Shown: positions 35,569 through 45,459, counted from the first letter of the stretch. The stretch is DNA of 64,000 bases from Massilioclostridium coli (GCF_900095865.1 NZ_FMIZ01000006.1:496001-560000), one strand, 5' to 3'. Notes: generated by a model from the sequence alone, not told the origin. Program-made: numbers and translations.

Positions 35569-37164
35569 ATGGAACAGACCTTGTATTACGGAGGGCCAGT
35601 AATTACCATGGAAGGAAGCCAGATAGCAGAGGCAGTCCTGACCGAAAATGGTATCATCCGTTTTGTAGGAAAAATAGAAGATATTGCGGATACAGATATT
35701 GCAGGCGCTCGATTAGTTGATTTGAAAGGAAAAGCATTGCTACCTGCATTTATTGACAGTCACAGTCATATTACCGCGTTGGCTACCACTATGGGTATGG
35801 CTTGCCTTTCCAATGCCAACAGTTTTCAAGAGATAGTAGATATTCTGAAAAAGTCCTGTAACCAGTTAAAAGAAGGCCAGTGGCTCATCGGATTTGGGTA
35901 TGACCACAATAATCTACAGGAGAAACAGCATCCTGATAGGACTGTATTGGACCAGATTTCTACTGAAATCCCTATCTTGATTAGCCATGTTTCCGGACAT
36001 ATGGGGGTAGCGAATACCATGGCGCTGAAAGAGATGGGGATCACCCAACAGTCAGACGATCCCGTTGGTGGAAAAATTGGTAGAAATGAAGATGGCAGTT
36101 TCAATGGGTACTTAGAAGAAAACGCCTTTTTTATGGGAAGTTCAAAAATTCCATCCCCAACGATGGAGCAGCAATTAAATCAATTGAAACAGGCAGAAGA
36201 GGTTTATCTAAAAAATGGGATTACGACAGTACAGGACGGCTTAACCAAGCAGCCAGAATGGAGCCTGTTGCAAACAGCATCTGCGCAAAAACAGCTCACT
36301 GTAGATATAGTAGCCTATCCAGATTATATGCAGGCAAAGGAATTAGTGCAGAAAAATAAACTATATGTAAAAAACGACTTAAACCACCTGAAAATTGGAG
36401 GATATAAGCTAATTTTGGATGGTTCCCCACAAGGAAAAACCGCATGGATGAGCCAACCTTATGAAGGGGAGTCCAGCTATTGTGGCTATCCGGCTCATAC
36501 AGATCAGGAAGTATTAGAATGCCTGTCTACCGCTTTGGAAGAAAAACTGCAAGTTTTAGTCCATTGTAATGGGGATGCGGCTGCCCAGCAATTGATTGAC
36601 CAATATAGGTTGGCAAAAGAACAAACTGGCAGCACACAAAATATCCGTCCTGTTATGATACATGCTCAGACTGTACGGAAAGACCAACTAAAACAGATGG
36701 CTGAATTGGATATGATAGCCTCTTTTTTCATTGCCCATACCTATTACTGGGGGGATATCCACTGTAAAAACTTAGGGCAACGAGCAATGTCAATCAGTCC
36801 TGTCCAATCTGCCATAGAAAACCATGTTGTATATACATTTCATCAAGATACCCCCGTACTTTTACCAAATATGATGGAAACTGTCTGGTGTGCGGTAAAC
36901 CGCATTAGTAGACAGGGGACGGTAATCGGACAACAGGAAAAAATTTCAGTGTTAGATGCGTTAAAGGGAATTACCATAAATGCTGCATACCAATATGGGG
37001 AGGAACGGAAGAAAGGTTCTATTAAGATGGGAAAACGAGCCGATTTTGTAATCTTAGATCGGAATCCGCTTAAGACTCCAAAATTGGAGCTCAACCAAAT
37101 TCAAATATTACAAACCATCAAAGATGGAATACCAGTATATCAATCCTTTCAAAATAAAAAATAA
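35569..37164 (+). CDS. Metal-dependent amidohydrolase, YtcJ-like
   Basis: ATG 35569 has GGAGG 9 bases upstream. The 531-residue protein has the metal motif FIDSHSHI (about residue 60), later HVSGHMGVAN, VLVHCNGDAAAQQ, MIHAQT and a C-terminal end HQDTPVLLPNM with the usual Asp, then GKRADFVILDRNP. This is the amidohydrolase-3 fold, cytoplasmic, acting on unknown exo-type amides or N-formimino compounds. It is a single gene with its own terminator. Confidence 0.85.
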   Translation: MEQTLYYGGPVITMEGSQIAEAVLTENGIIRFVGKIEDIADTDIAGARLVDLKGKALLPAFIDSHSHITALATTMGMACLSNANSFQEIVDILKKSCNQLKEGQWLIGFGYDHNNLQEKQHPDRTVLDQISTEIPILISHVSGHMGVANTMALKEMGITQQSDDPVGGKIGRNEDGSFNGYLEENAFFMGSSKIPSPTMEQQLNQLKQAEEVYLKNGITTVQDGLTKQPEWSLLQTASAQKQLTVDIVAYPDYMQAKELVQKNKLYVKNDLNHLKIGGYKLILDGSPQGKTAWMSQPYEGESSYCGYPAHTDQEVLECLSTALEEKLQVLVHCNGDAAAQQLIDQYRLAKEQTGSTQNIRPVMIHAQTVRKDQLKQMAELDMIASFFIAHTYYWGDIHCKNLGQRAMSISPVQSAIENHVVYTFHQDTPVLLPNMMETVWCAVNRISRQGTVIGQQEKISVLDALKGITINAAYQYGEERKKGSIKMGKRADFVILDRNPLKTPKLELNQIQILQTIKDGIPVYQSFQNKK

Positions 37165-37186
37165 AATATTTTAAACTTAAGTAAAG

Positions 37187-37223
37187 AAAAAGGATATCCA
37201 AAAAAATCTGGATATCCTTTTGT
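37187..37223 (+). terminator. Terminator between convergent genes
   Basis: AAAAAGGATATCCA pairs with TGGATATCCTTTT with T-runs on both sides. Confidence 0.8.
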
Positions 37224-37263
37224 AATTGATTTTGAGCTATTTCAAGTTAACAATGAGAGTATG

Positions 37264-37815
37264 CTATTTTAAATTTTTTCCGATGGAGTACGCTTTTTTC
37301 ATAATGGCTCCGTTTTCTTTCAGGTCCGAATCCCCACCAACCACAATTTTTCCAGCCAGCTCCATCCCTTTAGCGGTGAATAAACTGAGGTACCAGTCAT
37401 AATTGGCTTGATATTTTTCATAATTTTCTGGGGCTCCTTGGGCAAACACACCAATTAACTGGATACCCGGTTGTAATCTTGAGGAACGGTCTTGGTTTGT
37501 CATACAATAATGACGGTTCATAAATGTAATCATCTGGCCGGAAACCTGGGAGTAGTAATTTGGAGAAGTAATCAATAGTGCGTCACAGTGATGCAATTCA
37601 TTATAATAATCTTCCATCCCATCATGAATAATACAGTCCGTACCATTTCGGCGGCAACTTCCGCAGCCAATACATCCTTTTAATTCCATCTGGAATGTTT
37701 CGTAAATGACAACTTCATATCCATTTTCTTTTGCACCACGGATAATTTCCATTGCCACTTTTTTGGAAGCGGATTGTGCTCTGGAACTTCCTAATACAGC
37801 TACTAATTTTTTCAT
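37264..37815 (-). CDS. Iron-sulfur flavoprotein / NADPH-dependent FMN reductase
   Basis: The 183-residue protein has a flavodoxin-like fold: VAVLGSSRAQSASKK for the FMN phosphate, then CIGCGSCRRNGTDCI (four cysteines, cluster-type), SPNYYSQVSGQMITFMNRHY. It is probably an electron-transfer or redox enzyme. RBS GGAGGGTC lies before the ATG. No operon partner is visible. Confidence 0.85.
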   Translation of the reverse strand: MKKLVAVLGSSRAQSASKKVAMEIIRGAKENGYEVVIYETFQMELKGCIGCGSCRRNGTDCIIHDGMEDYYNELHHCDALLITSPNYYSQVSGQMITFMNRHYCMTNQDRSSRLQPGIQLIGVFAQGAPENYEKYQANYDWYLSLFTAKGMELAGKIVVGGDSDLKENGAIMKKAYSIGKNLK

Positions 37816-38693
37816 GCGAGACCCTCCTTTTCATTACTTCTATTGTATGACAAAATTTTATGTATTTCAATGCTAATGCGAAAATATGTGAAAAATGACG
37901 ATAAAAATCAGGTTTAATGAAAAAGAAAACCAGAACACTTTATAAAAATAAGGAGTATATTATGTTGCTTTTTCACATAGATCCGCAATATAATACTATA
38001 AAAAACACTTGTTGTTTCTACCAATAGTTTGCAAACGTTTTCCCATGGTAAAAACAGAGCGTTTATTTTGCTTAGGTTGATAAGAAAATACCGTTACCAA
38101 ACAATCCGATTAAATAATGGCATTTTTTATAGAAATATGTACTACCTTTCCATCACCTTTTCCGGTAATTGTGATTTGTTGCCTTTTTTGTAACGCTTCA
38201 ACCGCATCTTGCGGCTCTTTATAAAAATAGTATAGAACTTCAATCATAGTGTATTCATTCCGTCCATCTTGTAAAATAAGATATAAAGGTTCTAAAGCGT
38301 GTGTGGTGGATTGCCAAGGTAAGCAAACTATATCAAAGGAATCGACAGGATAGTATCATTATTTTGGATTAACGAAAAAACTTTCGGTATTTGAACTAGA
38401 TGATCTACTATTCGAAATGGGAGAAAAAGCAATTGTCATATTTGATTCGTAAAATAGAAAAGAAGGATGGGGAATAGGATAGAATATTATCGTTAAAATT
38501 ACAGTTTTTCCAGTTCAAATGGAAGGACAAAACAAAAAAATGCACAAAATATTATTGTTTTTGATAAAAATTATAGCGAATAGGTTGACTGAAATTGATT
38601 TGTTTGTTATTATGAAATGGGGAATTGTTGAACTAGAAAAGATAGGGCGAACGACTGATATTATTTTATCAAATACAAAGGAGGTTTTCCACA
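37816..38693. other. Long intergenic region with possible gene remnants
   Basis: This is an 880-base AT-rich gap. A minus-strand open frame at 38110-38355 and a short plus-strand frame at 38354-38452 have protein-like codon use but lack starts. An in-frame ATG ORF at 38519-38710 runs into the surface-protein gene and looks accidental. The promoter and RBS (AGGAGG, 38680) of the surface gene lie at its end. Confidence 0.4.
38110..38355 (-). pseudogene. Coding remnant, about 80 codons, no start
   Basis: On the minus strand the frame reads LPWQSTTHALEPLYLILQDG, then MIEVLYYFYKEP and ITITGKGDGKVVHISIKNAI before TAA at 38110. It begins right after stop codons TGA and TAA and has no start codon or RBS, so it seems a decayed or truncated gene. 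Family not recognised; it could also be chance. Confidence 0.3.
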
Positions 38694-39482
38694 GTGGTAC
38701 AGCAAAATAAAGCCGGTTGGTTCAAATGGATTAGCGTTATTTTGGCTGTTTTGTTGGGGTTCTCTTTTTTTACTTTCGTATTATATTGTATATTGTGTAT
38801 TCATTCTACCCATTTGTCCTATAAAGCTGTCCCTTCTAACCTACAGACAGTTCCCATGATGGCTACATCCCATTCTCACCATATCATAGGACCAGAAGCT
38901 GTATTGGATGTAAAAGCCACTACAGAAAGTAACAATGATACAGATATCGAATTATATAAAGACCACCCTAATGAAAATAGGCAGTTTCAAATCACAGATC
39001 TCCGTCCAGGAGAAACTATTACAAAAAATATCCATATTAAAATTTACCATAACCAAAAAATAAATTTGTATTACAAAACAGAGATTACAGCTCAAACTGA
39101 CGCGATAGCGGATCACCTGACGATTCGTGTCGTCTCTATGGAGGACAATTCTGTTTTATATGAAGGGAAACTATCTGCCTTTTGTGGGCAGGAGCTTGCT
39201 ATATCTGTGAATAAGAATGAACAGAACGTAACGATTCAGGATTTCCGTATAGAACTGGTAGTAGATGATTCCGTCAATTCAATAGAGAATTCATCCGAGA
39301 TTGAGTTGGCAGCGAACTGGTATGTAAAAGAGGATGTTCCCAGTAATGAAGATAGCGGTATTATCAATCCCCCAGCTACAGGAGATTTACCGCCTATGTC
39401 AATTACCATTATTCTTGCAGGTACTTTATTATCCCTTGGTGTAGTAGCAATGATTTGTAAAGAAAAGAAAGACAAAGAGTAA
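38694..39482 (+). CDS. Membrane/wall-anchored surface protein (NPPATGD end)
   Basis: The start is GTG 38694 after AAAGGAGG. The protein has 262 residues. One N-terminal membrane helix (WISVILAVLLGFSFFTFVLY) is followed by a beta-rich extracellular part (ITDLRPGETITKNIHIKI, LTIRVVSMEDNSVLYEGKLS). It ends in NPPATGD, a helix and KEKKDKE. The middle looks like TasA/pilin-type beta sequence, but no family is certain. It is a single gene with a terminator. Confidence 0.6.
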   Translation: MVQQNKAGWFKWISVILAVLLGFSFFTFVLYCILCIHSTHLSYKAVPSNLQTVPMMATSHSHHIIGPEAVLDVKATTESNNDTDIELYKDHPNENRQFQITDLRPGETITKNIHIKIYHNQKINLYYKTEITAQTDAIADHLTIRVVSMEDNSVLYEGKLSAFCGQELAISVNKNEQNVTIQDFRIELVVDDSVNSIENSSEIELAANWYVKEDVPSNEDSGIINPPATGDLPPMSITIILAGTLLSLGVVAMICKEKKDKE

Positions 39483-39497
39483 CCATAGAAGCAATTA

Positions 39498-39535
39498 CCC
39501 CTCAACTATAGTAAACCTGTAGTTGAGGGGCTTTA
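39498..39535 (+). terminator. Terminator of the surface-protein gene
   Basis: CCCCTCAACTATAG pairs with CTGTAGTTGAGGGG; the tail is a weak CTTTAT. Confidence 0.7.
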
Positions 39536-39539
39536 TGAT

Positions 39540-40260
39540 AATAAGCACATACTCTTTCTATCTTGGAAAGGGCAGGCTGTTTTCTATTATAGAAAACAGC
39601 TATACCTTCCATATCGTTTTTGTAACAGACAGAATTTGGAGGAGTTGTTGTGCTGTTACGCAAGTTTTTATGGGAGTGGATTTTATAAAGACTGATTGAT
39701 TATTTTAGTTACTGTTTTAGAAGGATATTTTTATTTAAGATAAATCTTTCCACTCAATAATATACAATGTGATATAGGGTTTGGAAAGGGGTTATATGGT
39801 AGTACTGAAATAGCTCCATTTCATTAAATTTCTTGGTTTCAGCTCAAAATTTATTTTTGCGTTGTGTCTTTTGCATGAATAAACAAATAGAATCATTTGT
39901 ATTTTGATTTGACTATGAAAATAAACTGATGCCAATCTGATAAAATAATGTAGTATACAAAAATGAAATCACATCCAGCACACAAACGAATTCGTTTGTG
40001 TTTTTTTATTGTTATAGAATCCACTGGATATGCCGGTGGAGGCTCTCGCCCAAAAGCTTTACTTTAAGCATCGAGCGAAGCGAGCTACTAACAGCAATCT
40101 TATCGTAACGAAAAAACTATCGTTGGAAAGAATTGCTCATTTACGGGCAGCAGTACAAGTGATGCAAAAGACAGATATTTCAGTACATCTTTAATGCTTT
40201 CTGGTACTATGCCCTTCTAGGGCTTACTCAAGCCACCAGCTTAGCTGGCGATCATGACTC
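39540..40260. other. Intergenic region with hairpins and a doubtful small ORF
   Basis: It contains a perfect hairpin GCTGTTTTCTAT/ATAGAAAACAGC at about 39571-39596, a palindromic terminator at 39981, a possible 54-codon frame at 40030-40194 (MPVEALAQKLYFKHRAKRAT...) without a convincing RBS, and small hairpins (GCCCTTCTAGGGC, CCAGCTTAGCTGG) at 40210-40245. It may be remains of inserted DNA. No firm gene. Confidence 0.4.
39981..40007 (+). terminator. Orphan palindromic terminator
   Basis: CACAAACGAATTCGTTTGTG is a perfect palindrome followed by seven T. No gene ends just upstream, so it might close a small RNA or be a relic. Confidence 0.55.
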
Positions 40261-40908
40261 CTATTTACTGGACAATTGATATACTTCATCCGAAGCTTTC
40301 GCAACCGCTGGAGAGTGGGTAACTAAAATGACACATTTTCCATCTTGATGCGCCAGCCGCTGGAAAATATCCATAATCTGGTCTTGGGTTTCCCCATCCA
40401 GATTCCCAGTGGGTTCATCTGCCAAAATAATTTCTGGATGGTAGGAAAGTGCTCGAGCTATAGCAACTCGTTGCTGTTCTCCACCGGATAATTTTAAAAT
40501 CCGCCTTTTCGCTTTGGTTTCATCTAATTCAACACTTTGCAGCATACGAAGGGCATACTCATTTTTGTTTTCGTATTTTTTCCCTGATAAATCCATGGAT
40601 AGGCGAACGTTTTCCAAAGCTGTCAAATGGGGAAGCAGGTTAAAACTTTGGAACACAACCCCAACATACTGGCTACGGTAACGGTATTTATCCATTTCGG
40701 CTATATCATTTCCCTCAAACAGGATTTTTCCTGAAGTTGGCTTTGCCAATCCTGACAATAAAGAGAGTAATGTTGTTTTACCTGCTCCAGAACGTCCAAC
40801 AATCGAATATACCTTTCCTTTTTCAAATTGATAACAAATATTTTGAAATACTGAGGAAGATCGTTCCCCATAAGAATATCCTAAATGGTCTAATGTTAAT
40901 ACACTCAT
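40261..40908 (-). CDS. ABC transporter ATPase, MacB/LolD type
   Basis: The 215-residue protein has Walker A GRSGAGKTTLL, Q-loop FQSFNLLPHL, signature LSGGEQQRV, Walker B IILADEPTGNLD and switch His in LVTHSPAV. RBS AAGGAGG is present. It lies 13 bases after the FtsX-like permease gene in the same direction and surely works with it. Confidence 0.93.
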   Translation of the reverse strand: MSVLTLDHLGYSYGERSSSVFQNICYQFEKGKVYSIVGRSGAGKTTLLSLLSGLAKPTSGKILFEGNDIAEMDKYRYRSQYVGVVFQSFNLLPHLTALENVRLSMDLSGKKYENKNEYALRMLQSVELDETKAKRRILKLSGGEQQRVAIARALSYHPEIILADEPTGNLDGETQDQIMDIFQRLAHQDGKCVILVTHSPAVAKASDEVYQLSSK

Positions 40909-40921
40909 TTTTATTTCCTCC

Positions 40922-42535
40922 TTATACCCGGTTAGTTAAAATTTTAAGTGGTTCATAACGCATGACAAATCCTACTGCAACACAGCTGGAAACAATGGTA
41001 AGTAAAATACAAATTCCCATCAATTCTAATACTACCGTCATATTGGTAGCGGAAGAAATCTCGTCCACATAGTTGGTCACCTTTTGTCCAAATCCTGTAA
41101 ACCCTCCCTCTTCGGGCTGTACACCACTATCCGGTTGTTGTCCACCAGGCTGGCCGCCTTCCATTGGGATTCCTTCCATCATTCCAAAGTTTTCTTGCTG
41201 CTGGGTTTGCTGTTCCTGTTGGGCTGTGACTTGAGTTTCCAGCAATGCGTTTGTTGTTGGGACGGATAACACAGCGCCAATTCCTGTGCCGATTAGGATA
41301 GCTGCCAATGTAACGGTAAACATCTCCATAATAAATTGGATAGCTACTTTCCATTTTTTCATGCCAATGGCAGTTAAAACTCCAATTTCGTATTTGCGTT
41401 CCCGAATTTGGAAAATGCTAAATACCACTAAGATAATACCACCTATAATTAACACAACAATGACAAAATAACTTGCGAATTTACTTAGGTTTTGAAGGGG
41501 AACTAAGCTTTGTTCATATTGTTCCACATCTGTGGATACCACCGTATAATCATCGCTTAATCCCATTGCTGTAACATCCTGCTGGAAATTTTCGTAGCTT
41601 TCCACATTAGAGAAAACGTAGGTTCCAGATGTCTGGCTACGTAAAGCGGTTGTCAATTCCATTCCTGTAGTTGAATCCGTGCTTGTTTCTGCATTGGCAG
41701 TGGATTGATCCAATATTGCCTGTAAGCTGGATGCTGTGGTATAAATCTGGTTTGCTGGATCGGATGCAGCTTGGAATCCCCTCATATCGGTTCCATTTAC
41801 TGCGGATTCACTGTTAGTATAGATCCCTGTGACGGTAAAAGAGTAGGTTTCCTCCTCATTATTTGGATTTACCAATGTAATGGTATCTCCAACGGAAACC
41901 TCGTTATAAGCGGCAAGTTCATCACTGATAATACACACAGTGTCCGAAGTGGTTTCATCAAATATTTCCCCATCGGATATTTTACAGCTGCCATCCACAA
42001 AAGAGGTCATAGCGGAATAGGAGCTGTATCCAATTACAGTAAAATCCCCCTGCGATCCCATCCCTCCTGGAGGTATCATTTCACCATTCATATTGCCACC
42101 TGGCATCACCATACCACCTTCTGGCTGTTGTTGTGTAGTTCCCGTATCTGTTTCTGATTGGGTCGTTACTGCCTCCAGGCTATCGTTACCGTTTAGCGAG
42201 GAGGAAATGGTATAATAAAAATCTTTTACATAGTTAGAAGTCGCATAATTTTGCAGTTCGCTTAATGGGAGTTCTTGAGTTTGTTGGAACATCTCTTTTA
42301 GATCCCCACCATTTTGCTCCATATTCTCCATCATTGCCTGACGGTTGACAGAAATTTGGGCTGTTACCTCTAAATTTTCAATCCCACTTTTCCTGGCAGA
42401 TTCCGCTGCTTCCCGAATGGAAAGGGCAATACAGCTGGAAACTGCAATTACAAGTACAATAATGCCAATTAAAATATTCCTTGCTTTCGACCTGGAAATA
42501 CTAATAAGAGCGTTTTTTATCATCAACATAGACAT
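40922..42535 (-). CDS. MacB/FtsX-like ABC permease
   Basis: The 537-residue protein has one N-terminal TM helix (ILIGIIVLVIAVSSCIALSI), a large extracellular domain (about 40-350, with a Met/Gly/Pro-rich stretch MVMPGGNMNGEMIPPGGMG) and three C-terminal TM helices (FVIVVLIIGGIILVVFSIFQ, then IREREYEIG-like IRERKYEIGVL). A second low-complexity Gln/Gly loop lies between TM3 and TM4. These pairs use mechanotransmission to export peptides, antibiotics or lipids; the substrate is unknown. Confidence 0.88.
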   Translation of the reverse strand: MSMLMIKNALISISRSKARNILIGIIVLVIAVSSCIALSIREAAESARKSGIENLEVTAQISVNRQAMMENMEQNGGDLKEMFQQTQELPLSELQNYATSNYVKDFYYTISSSLNGNDSLEAVTTQSETDTGTTQQQPEGGMVMPGGNMNGEMIPPGGMGSQGDFTVIGYSSYSAMTSFVDGSCKISDGEIFDETTSDTVCIISDELAAYNEVSVGDTITLVNPNNEEETYSFTVTGIYTNSESAVNGTDMRGFQAASDPANQIYTTASSLQAILDQSTANAETSTDSTTGMELTTALRSQTSGTYVFSNVESYENFQQDVTAMGLSDDYTVVSTDVEQYEQSLVPLQNLSKFASYFVIVVLIIGGIILVVFSIFQIRERKYEIGVLTAIGMKKWKVAIQFIMEMFTVTLAAILIGTGIGAVLSVPTTNALLETQVTAQQEQQTQQQENFGMMEGIPMEGGQPGGQQPDSGVQPEEGGFTGFGQKVTNYVDEISSATNMTVVLELMGICILLTIVSSCVAVGFVMRYEPLKILTNRV

Positions 42536-42831
42536 TCTCTCCCTTAAATTTTAATCTGGTATTATTATAATAGGGTTATGTGTTCAACTAGTGTGGGATA
42601 GGTGATTGACTGGTGTTAAAAATATTAATTTTTTATGACATAGTTATAACGCAATCAATAATAATTAGTAAACAATATAGGATAGTCTACCAATTAATAG
42701 GCTGCATAGCCACTGAAAGGAGTATCAAAGCACAGCCATAATATCCCACGCCATCCATCTATCGAAAAAACCTATTTTTCAAACAGACCAAAGCTAGCAC
42801 CAAACTGCAACACGATCTATCTAATCACAAC

Positions 42832-42867
42832 AAAAAACAGAGGCTCAGCCAGAGCCTCTGTTTTTCC
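42832..42867 (-). terminator. Terminator of the PadR-DUF4097-CPBP operon
   Basis: AAAAACAGAGGCTC pairs with GAGCCTCTGTTTTT just past the minus-strand stop. The rest of the 42536-42831 gap holds only the permease promoter region and nothing I recognise. Confidence 0.85.
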
Positions 42868-42879
42868 AATGTATCTCTA

Positions 42880-43743
42880 TTATTTTTGCAAAGATGTTTT
42901 ATTTGGCATATTACAGAGCTTAATAAAACAGATAATTGCGGTAAATAAAAATCCAATCCCTCCAAGGATACCAATCAGATCAGGACCCAAAAATGGATTT
43001 GTGGGTTGACTCATTAACAGGGTGGAAGGAGCCCATAAATCCATACCATTTAGTGCTGCATGGAAAACCACAGGAACCCATACGGATTTTGTTTTCAGAA
43101 ACAGATAGGATTGTATAGTGCCAATCACTAAGCAGAATAATACCATGGCGAAAACTTCCAAGACAGGGCGTTCCGTTCCATAATTATATCCCATGGCGAT
43201 AATGGGGGCATGCCATAATCCCCAAATAATACTGGACATCAATGCCGCCATAGGGACCGAAAACGTATTACATAGTTTTGGAAACAAATATCCTCTCCAG
43301 GCAAATTCCTCCCCAAAGCATTGTATCAATCCCATGATTGGGTTGATGAGGACTGCCATAGGGATCATGGTTGCCAGTAATTTTAGATATTCGGGCAGGG
43401 TGGTAACACCGGATTCAACCGCAAATTTAGAACCCAATGGGTCAAACTGATTTGGAAATACGAAAAAATAAACCGCAGCCCCAATCAAGGCAATCAACGG
43501 GACAACAAGATAAGCGCCAAGATACCACTTAATATTTCCTCGAAAACAAGGGCTTAAATATAATCCTTTCCAGCCTTCTTTCGTAATGAGCCTAGTTAAT
43601 ATTACGCTAATTGCTGGTGTCATCATTAAAATGGTTAACAATACAGCATTGTGGCTGAAAAAGTAAGCTGTACTGAATATTGCCAAAAAGGCAAGGGCAA
43701 ACCCTGCAAAAATGATAAGCCGTTTTGTTTGTTTTTTTCCCAT
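42880..43743 (-). CDS. CPBP/CAAX-type intramembrane metalloprotease
   Basis: The 287-residue protein has about eight TM helices. The family motifs are GEEFAWRGY (E145, E146, R150), IIWGLWHAP (H178) and VFHAALNG (H228). It sits in the membrane and cleaves or modifies peptides. It is the last gene of the PadR operon, 17 bases after the DUF4097 gene, so it may be part of the same envelope response. Confidence 0.9.
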   Translation of the reverse strand: MGKKQTKRLIIFAGFALAFLAIFSTAYFFSHNAVLLTILMMTPAISVILTRLITKEGWKGLYLSPCFRGNIKWYLGAYLVVPLIALIGAAVYFFVFPNQFDPLGSKFAVESGVTTLPEYLKLLATMIPMAVLINPIMGLIQCFGEEFAWRGYLFPKLCNTFSVPMAALMSSIIWGLWHAPIIAMGYNYGTERPVLEVFAMVLFCLVIGTIQSYLFLKTKSVWVPVVFHAALNGMDLWAPSTLLMSQPTNPFLGPDLIGILGGIGFLFTAIICFIKLCNMPNKTSLQK

Positions 43744-43760
43744 AGGGATTCACCTGATTT

Positions 43761-44741
43761 CTAATGGGAGGAGACAGCAATCGAAATATCGCCGTACTCC
43801 ACTGTTGCTCGAATTTGATTTTGACTGGACATATTTTGAGAAATACTTTGAGGTTGCTCGATACCGTTGATTTCCACACAACCTTCCGCGGATTCCAATT
43901 GATATCCATAAGAGGAGGAATCCATGGTAGGATGGAGGGTAACATCGCCTTCAACGGCATTTAAACTGGTTATACCCTGAAAATCACCTGTTAAGTCCAT
44001 GTCTCCATAGTGATTGATGATCTGCATTCCTTTTGTTTGGCAGGATACCATATCAAGATTTCCATCTTCTATAGAACCTTCTATCATTTCAAACATGCAG
44101 TTGGAAAAAGAAGTATCCCCATTGTTGGTAATATGGACTAGTTTTGTAGTAGTGACATGATTGGCAGATATATCACTGGTATCCAATTTATTTTCCCATT
44201 GTGTTGTAGTTACATCCTGTAAATCAAAGGTAGCTGAATCACCTTCTAGTGTTAATCCATCTGTTTTTAACCCTGCAATGGTAATATTTCCACCGGATAC
44301 AACAGTAGTTGTTTGAAAATTGGCGTCCGATGGATAATAAATTGTAACCTCACCCCAATAATAGGGTGCCCCTGCGTTTATAAAGGAAAAATCCCAATTC
44401 AAACCGAGGTAGTTTTCTGATTGCTGTACTGTGAGGCAGCCATCCTTGATTTCCCAGGTAATGGTTTCGTTATTGTCTTGATAATGGGTTTCAATTCCGT
44501 AATGGTCGGATGGTTCTAATTTTACAGAAGCGGATCTTGTATCAATCGAAATACTGGTAAACTTTTCTAACTGTTGTTGATCGCTTATGACCTTCGTGTC
44601 GCCTTTTATGGCATGGACCCCTGTGGTATTTAATACAATATGTTTACTTGCCCCCATGGTATATCCGATAGCTGTTAGAATGAGGCCTACCCCAAATATA
44701 ACTCCAATTACTGTCCATACTATTTTCATGGATCGTTTCAT
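43761..44741 (-). CDS. DUF4097-type beta-repeat envelope protein, copy 1
   Basis: The 326-residue protein has one N-terminal TM helix (IVWTVIGVIFGVGLILTAIG) and a repetitive beta-strand body with VVSGGNITIAGL, LEGDSATFDLQDV, NHYGDMDLTGDF and AVEGDVTLHP. DUF4097 proteins are predicted adhesin-like beta helices on the outside. The start ATGA overlaps the stop of the 47-codon ORF. A paralogue lies at 61031-61981. Confidence 0.8.
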   Translation of the reverse strand: MKRSMKIVWTVIGVIFGVGLILTAIGYTMGASKHIVLNTTGVHAIKGDTKVISDQQQLEKFTSISIDTRSASVKLEPSDHYGIETHYQDNNETITWEIKDGCLTVQQSENYLGLNWDFSFINAGAPYYWGEVTIYYPSDANFQTTTVVSGGNITIAGLKTDGLTLEGDSATFDLQDVTTTQWENKLDTSDISANHVTTTKLVHITNNGDTSFSNCMFEMIEGSIEDGNLDMVSCQTKGMQIINHYGDMDLTGDFQGITSLNAVEGDVTLHPTMDSSSYGYQLESAEGCVEINGIEQPQSISQNMSSQNQIRATVEYGDISIAVSSH

Positions 44742-44881
44742 CGTTCCATAACTCCTTTCTGTAAATGATGGATTGGCTTTTTAATATATTGCATTCCTTG
44801 TTTTAGAAACCATCCAAATAATAAAATGGAAATGCATCCAATCCCTATGAAAGCACCAATGATCTGTTTTATTTTGTACAT
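44738..44881 (-). CDS. Small membrane protein (47 residues) in the PadR operon
   Basis: ATG 44881 has AGGAGAGG at good distance. It overlaps the end of the DUF1700 gene by 13 bases and its TGA overlaps the ATG of the DUF4097 gene. The product has one TM helix (IIGAFIGIGCISILLFGWFL) and a basic end. The tight overlaps on both sides make it a real gene. It is absent from the second module at 61-63 kb. Confidence 0.7.
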   Translation of the reverse strand: MYKIKQIIGAFIGIGCISILLFGWFLKQGMQYIKKPIHHLQKGVMER

Positions 44882-45459
44882 GATTTACCTCTCCTGTGGG
44901 ATAAGAATTTTTTTGATAGTGTTACAAGGCCACGTACCAGCTGTTTGCTCAGCCATATTGTAAAAACGCAAAGAGCCATACCAATCGTTCCGCACAACAA
45001 TCCAATTCCCAAGAAAAACAAACAAGTTGCCGGATCTGAAGCAATCAGCATTAAGGCGACCACCGAAGTAAAAATCCCCATTGCCACCATACTAATTGCA
45101 GTGATCCCGATAGAAAGAACAATGGCAAAGGCGCATACCGCTAAAGCGAGGATTATCGATACCATCGCAACCGCAATTGGTATTGCGATCGGGGAAGCAA
45201 AAATAGCTAAAATGACAATCCATAGAATATGGAGCCCCTTATTGGAACCTTTATTCAACTCTTTTACCGCAAATTCACCAATCATATCCGCAGCAATCTG
45301 GTCTGGGGAGCCCAACTCTTGGATAACTTCCTGTTCCTGTTCTGGGCCAGCTTCCTCAAAATATTCTTGGTAATAAAGCATTATATTTTCCCGTTCCTCT
45401 TGTGGAATACGGCGCAACCGTTTTTCAAGGCGGGCTAAAAATTGTTCTTTATTCATCAT
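44869..45459 (-). CDS. DUF1700/HAAS membrane protein, copy 1
   Basis: The 196-residue protein begins with a HAAS-type helical domain (FLARLEKRLRRIPQEERENI, SPDQIAADMIGEF), followed by four hydrophobic helices, the first at ILWIVILAIFASPIAIPIAV. GGGGAGG lies 9 bases before ATG 45459. It overlaps the PadR gene's stop. Such proteins accompany PadR regulators and DUF4097 in Firmicute envelope modules. Confidence 0.85.
   Translation of the reverse strand: MMNKEQFLARLEKRLRRIPQEERENIMLYYQEYFEEAGPEQEQEVIQELGSPDQIAADMIGEFAVKELNKGSNKGLHILWIVILAIFASPIAIPIAVAMVSIILALAVCAFAIVLSIGITAISMVAMGIFTSVVALMLIASDPATCLFFLGIGLLCGTIGMALCVFTIWLSKQLVRGLVTLSKKFLSHRRGKSCTK

Noticed and set aside
38519-38710. 63-codon ORF before the surface-protein gene
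   Set aside because: It overlaps the RBS and start of the real gene, has no RBS of its own and a random composition.
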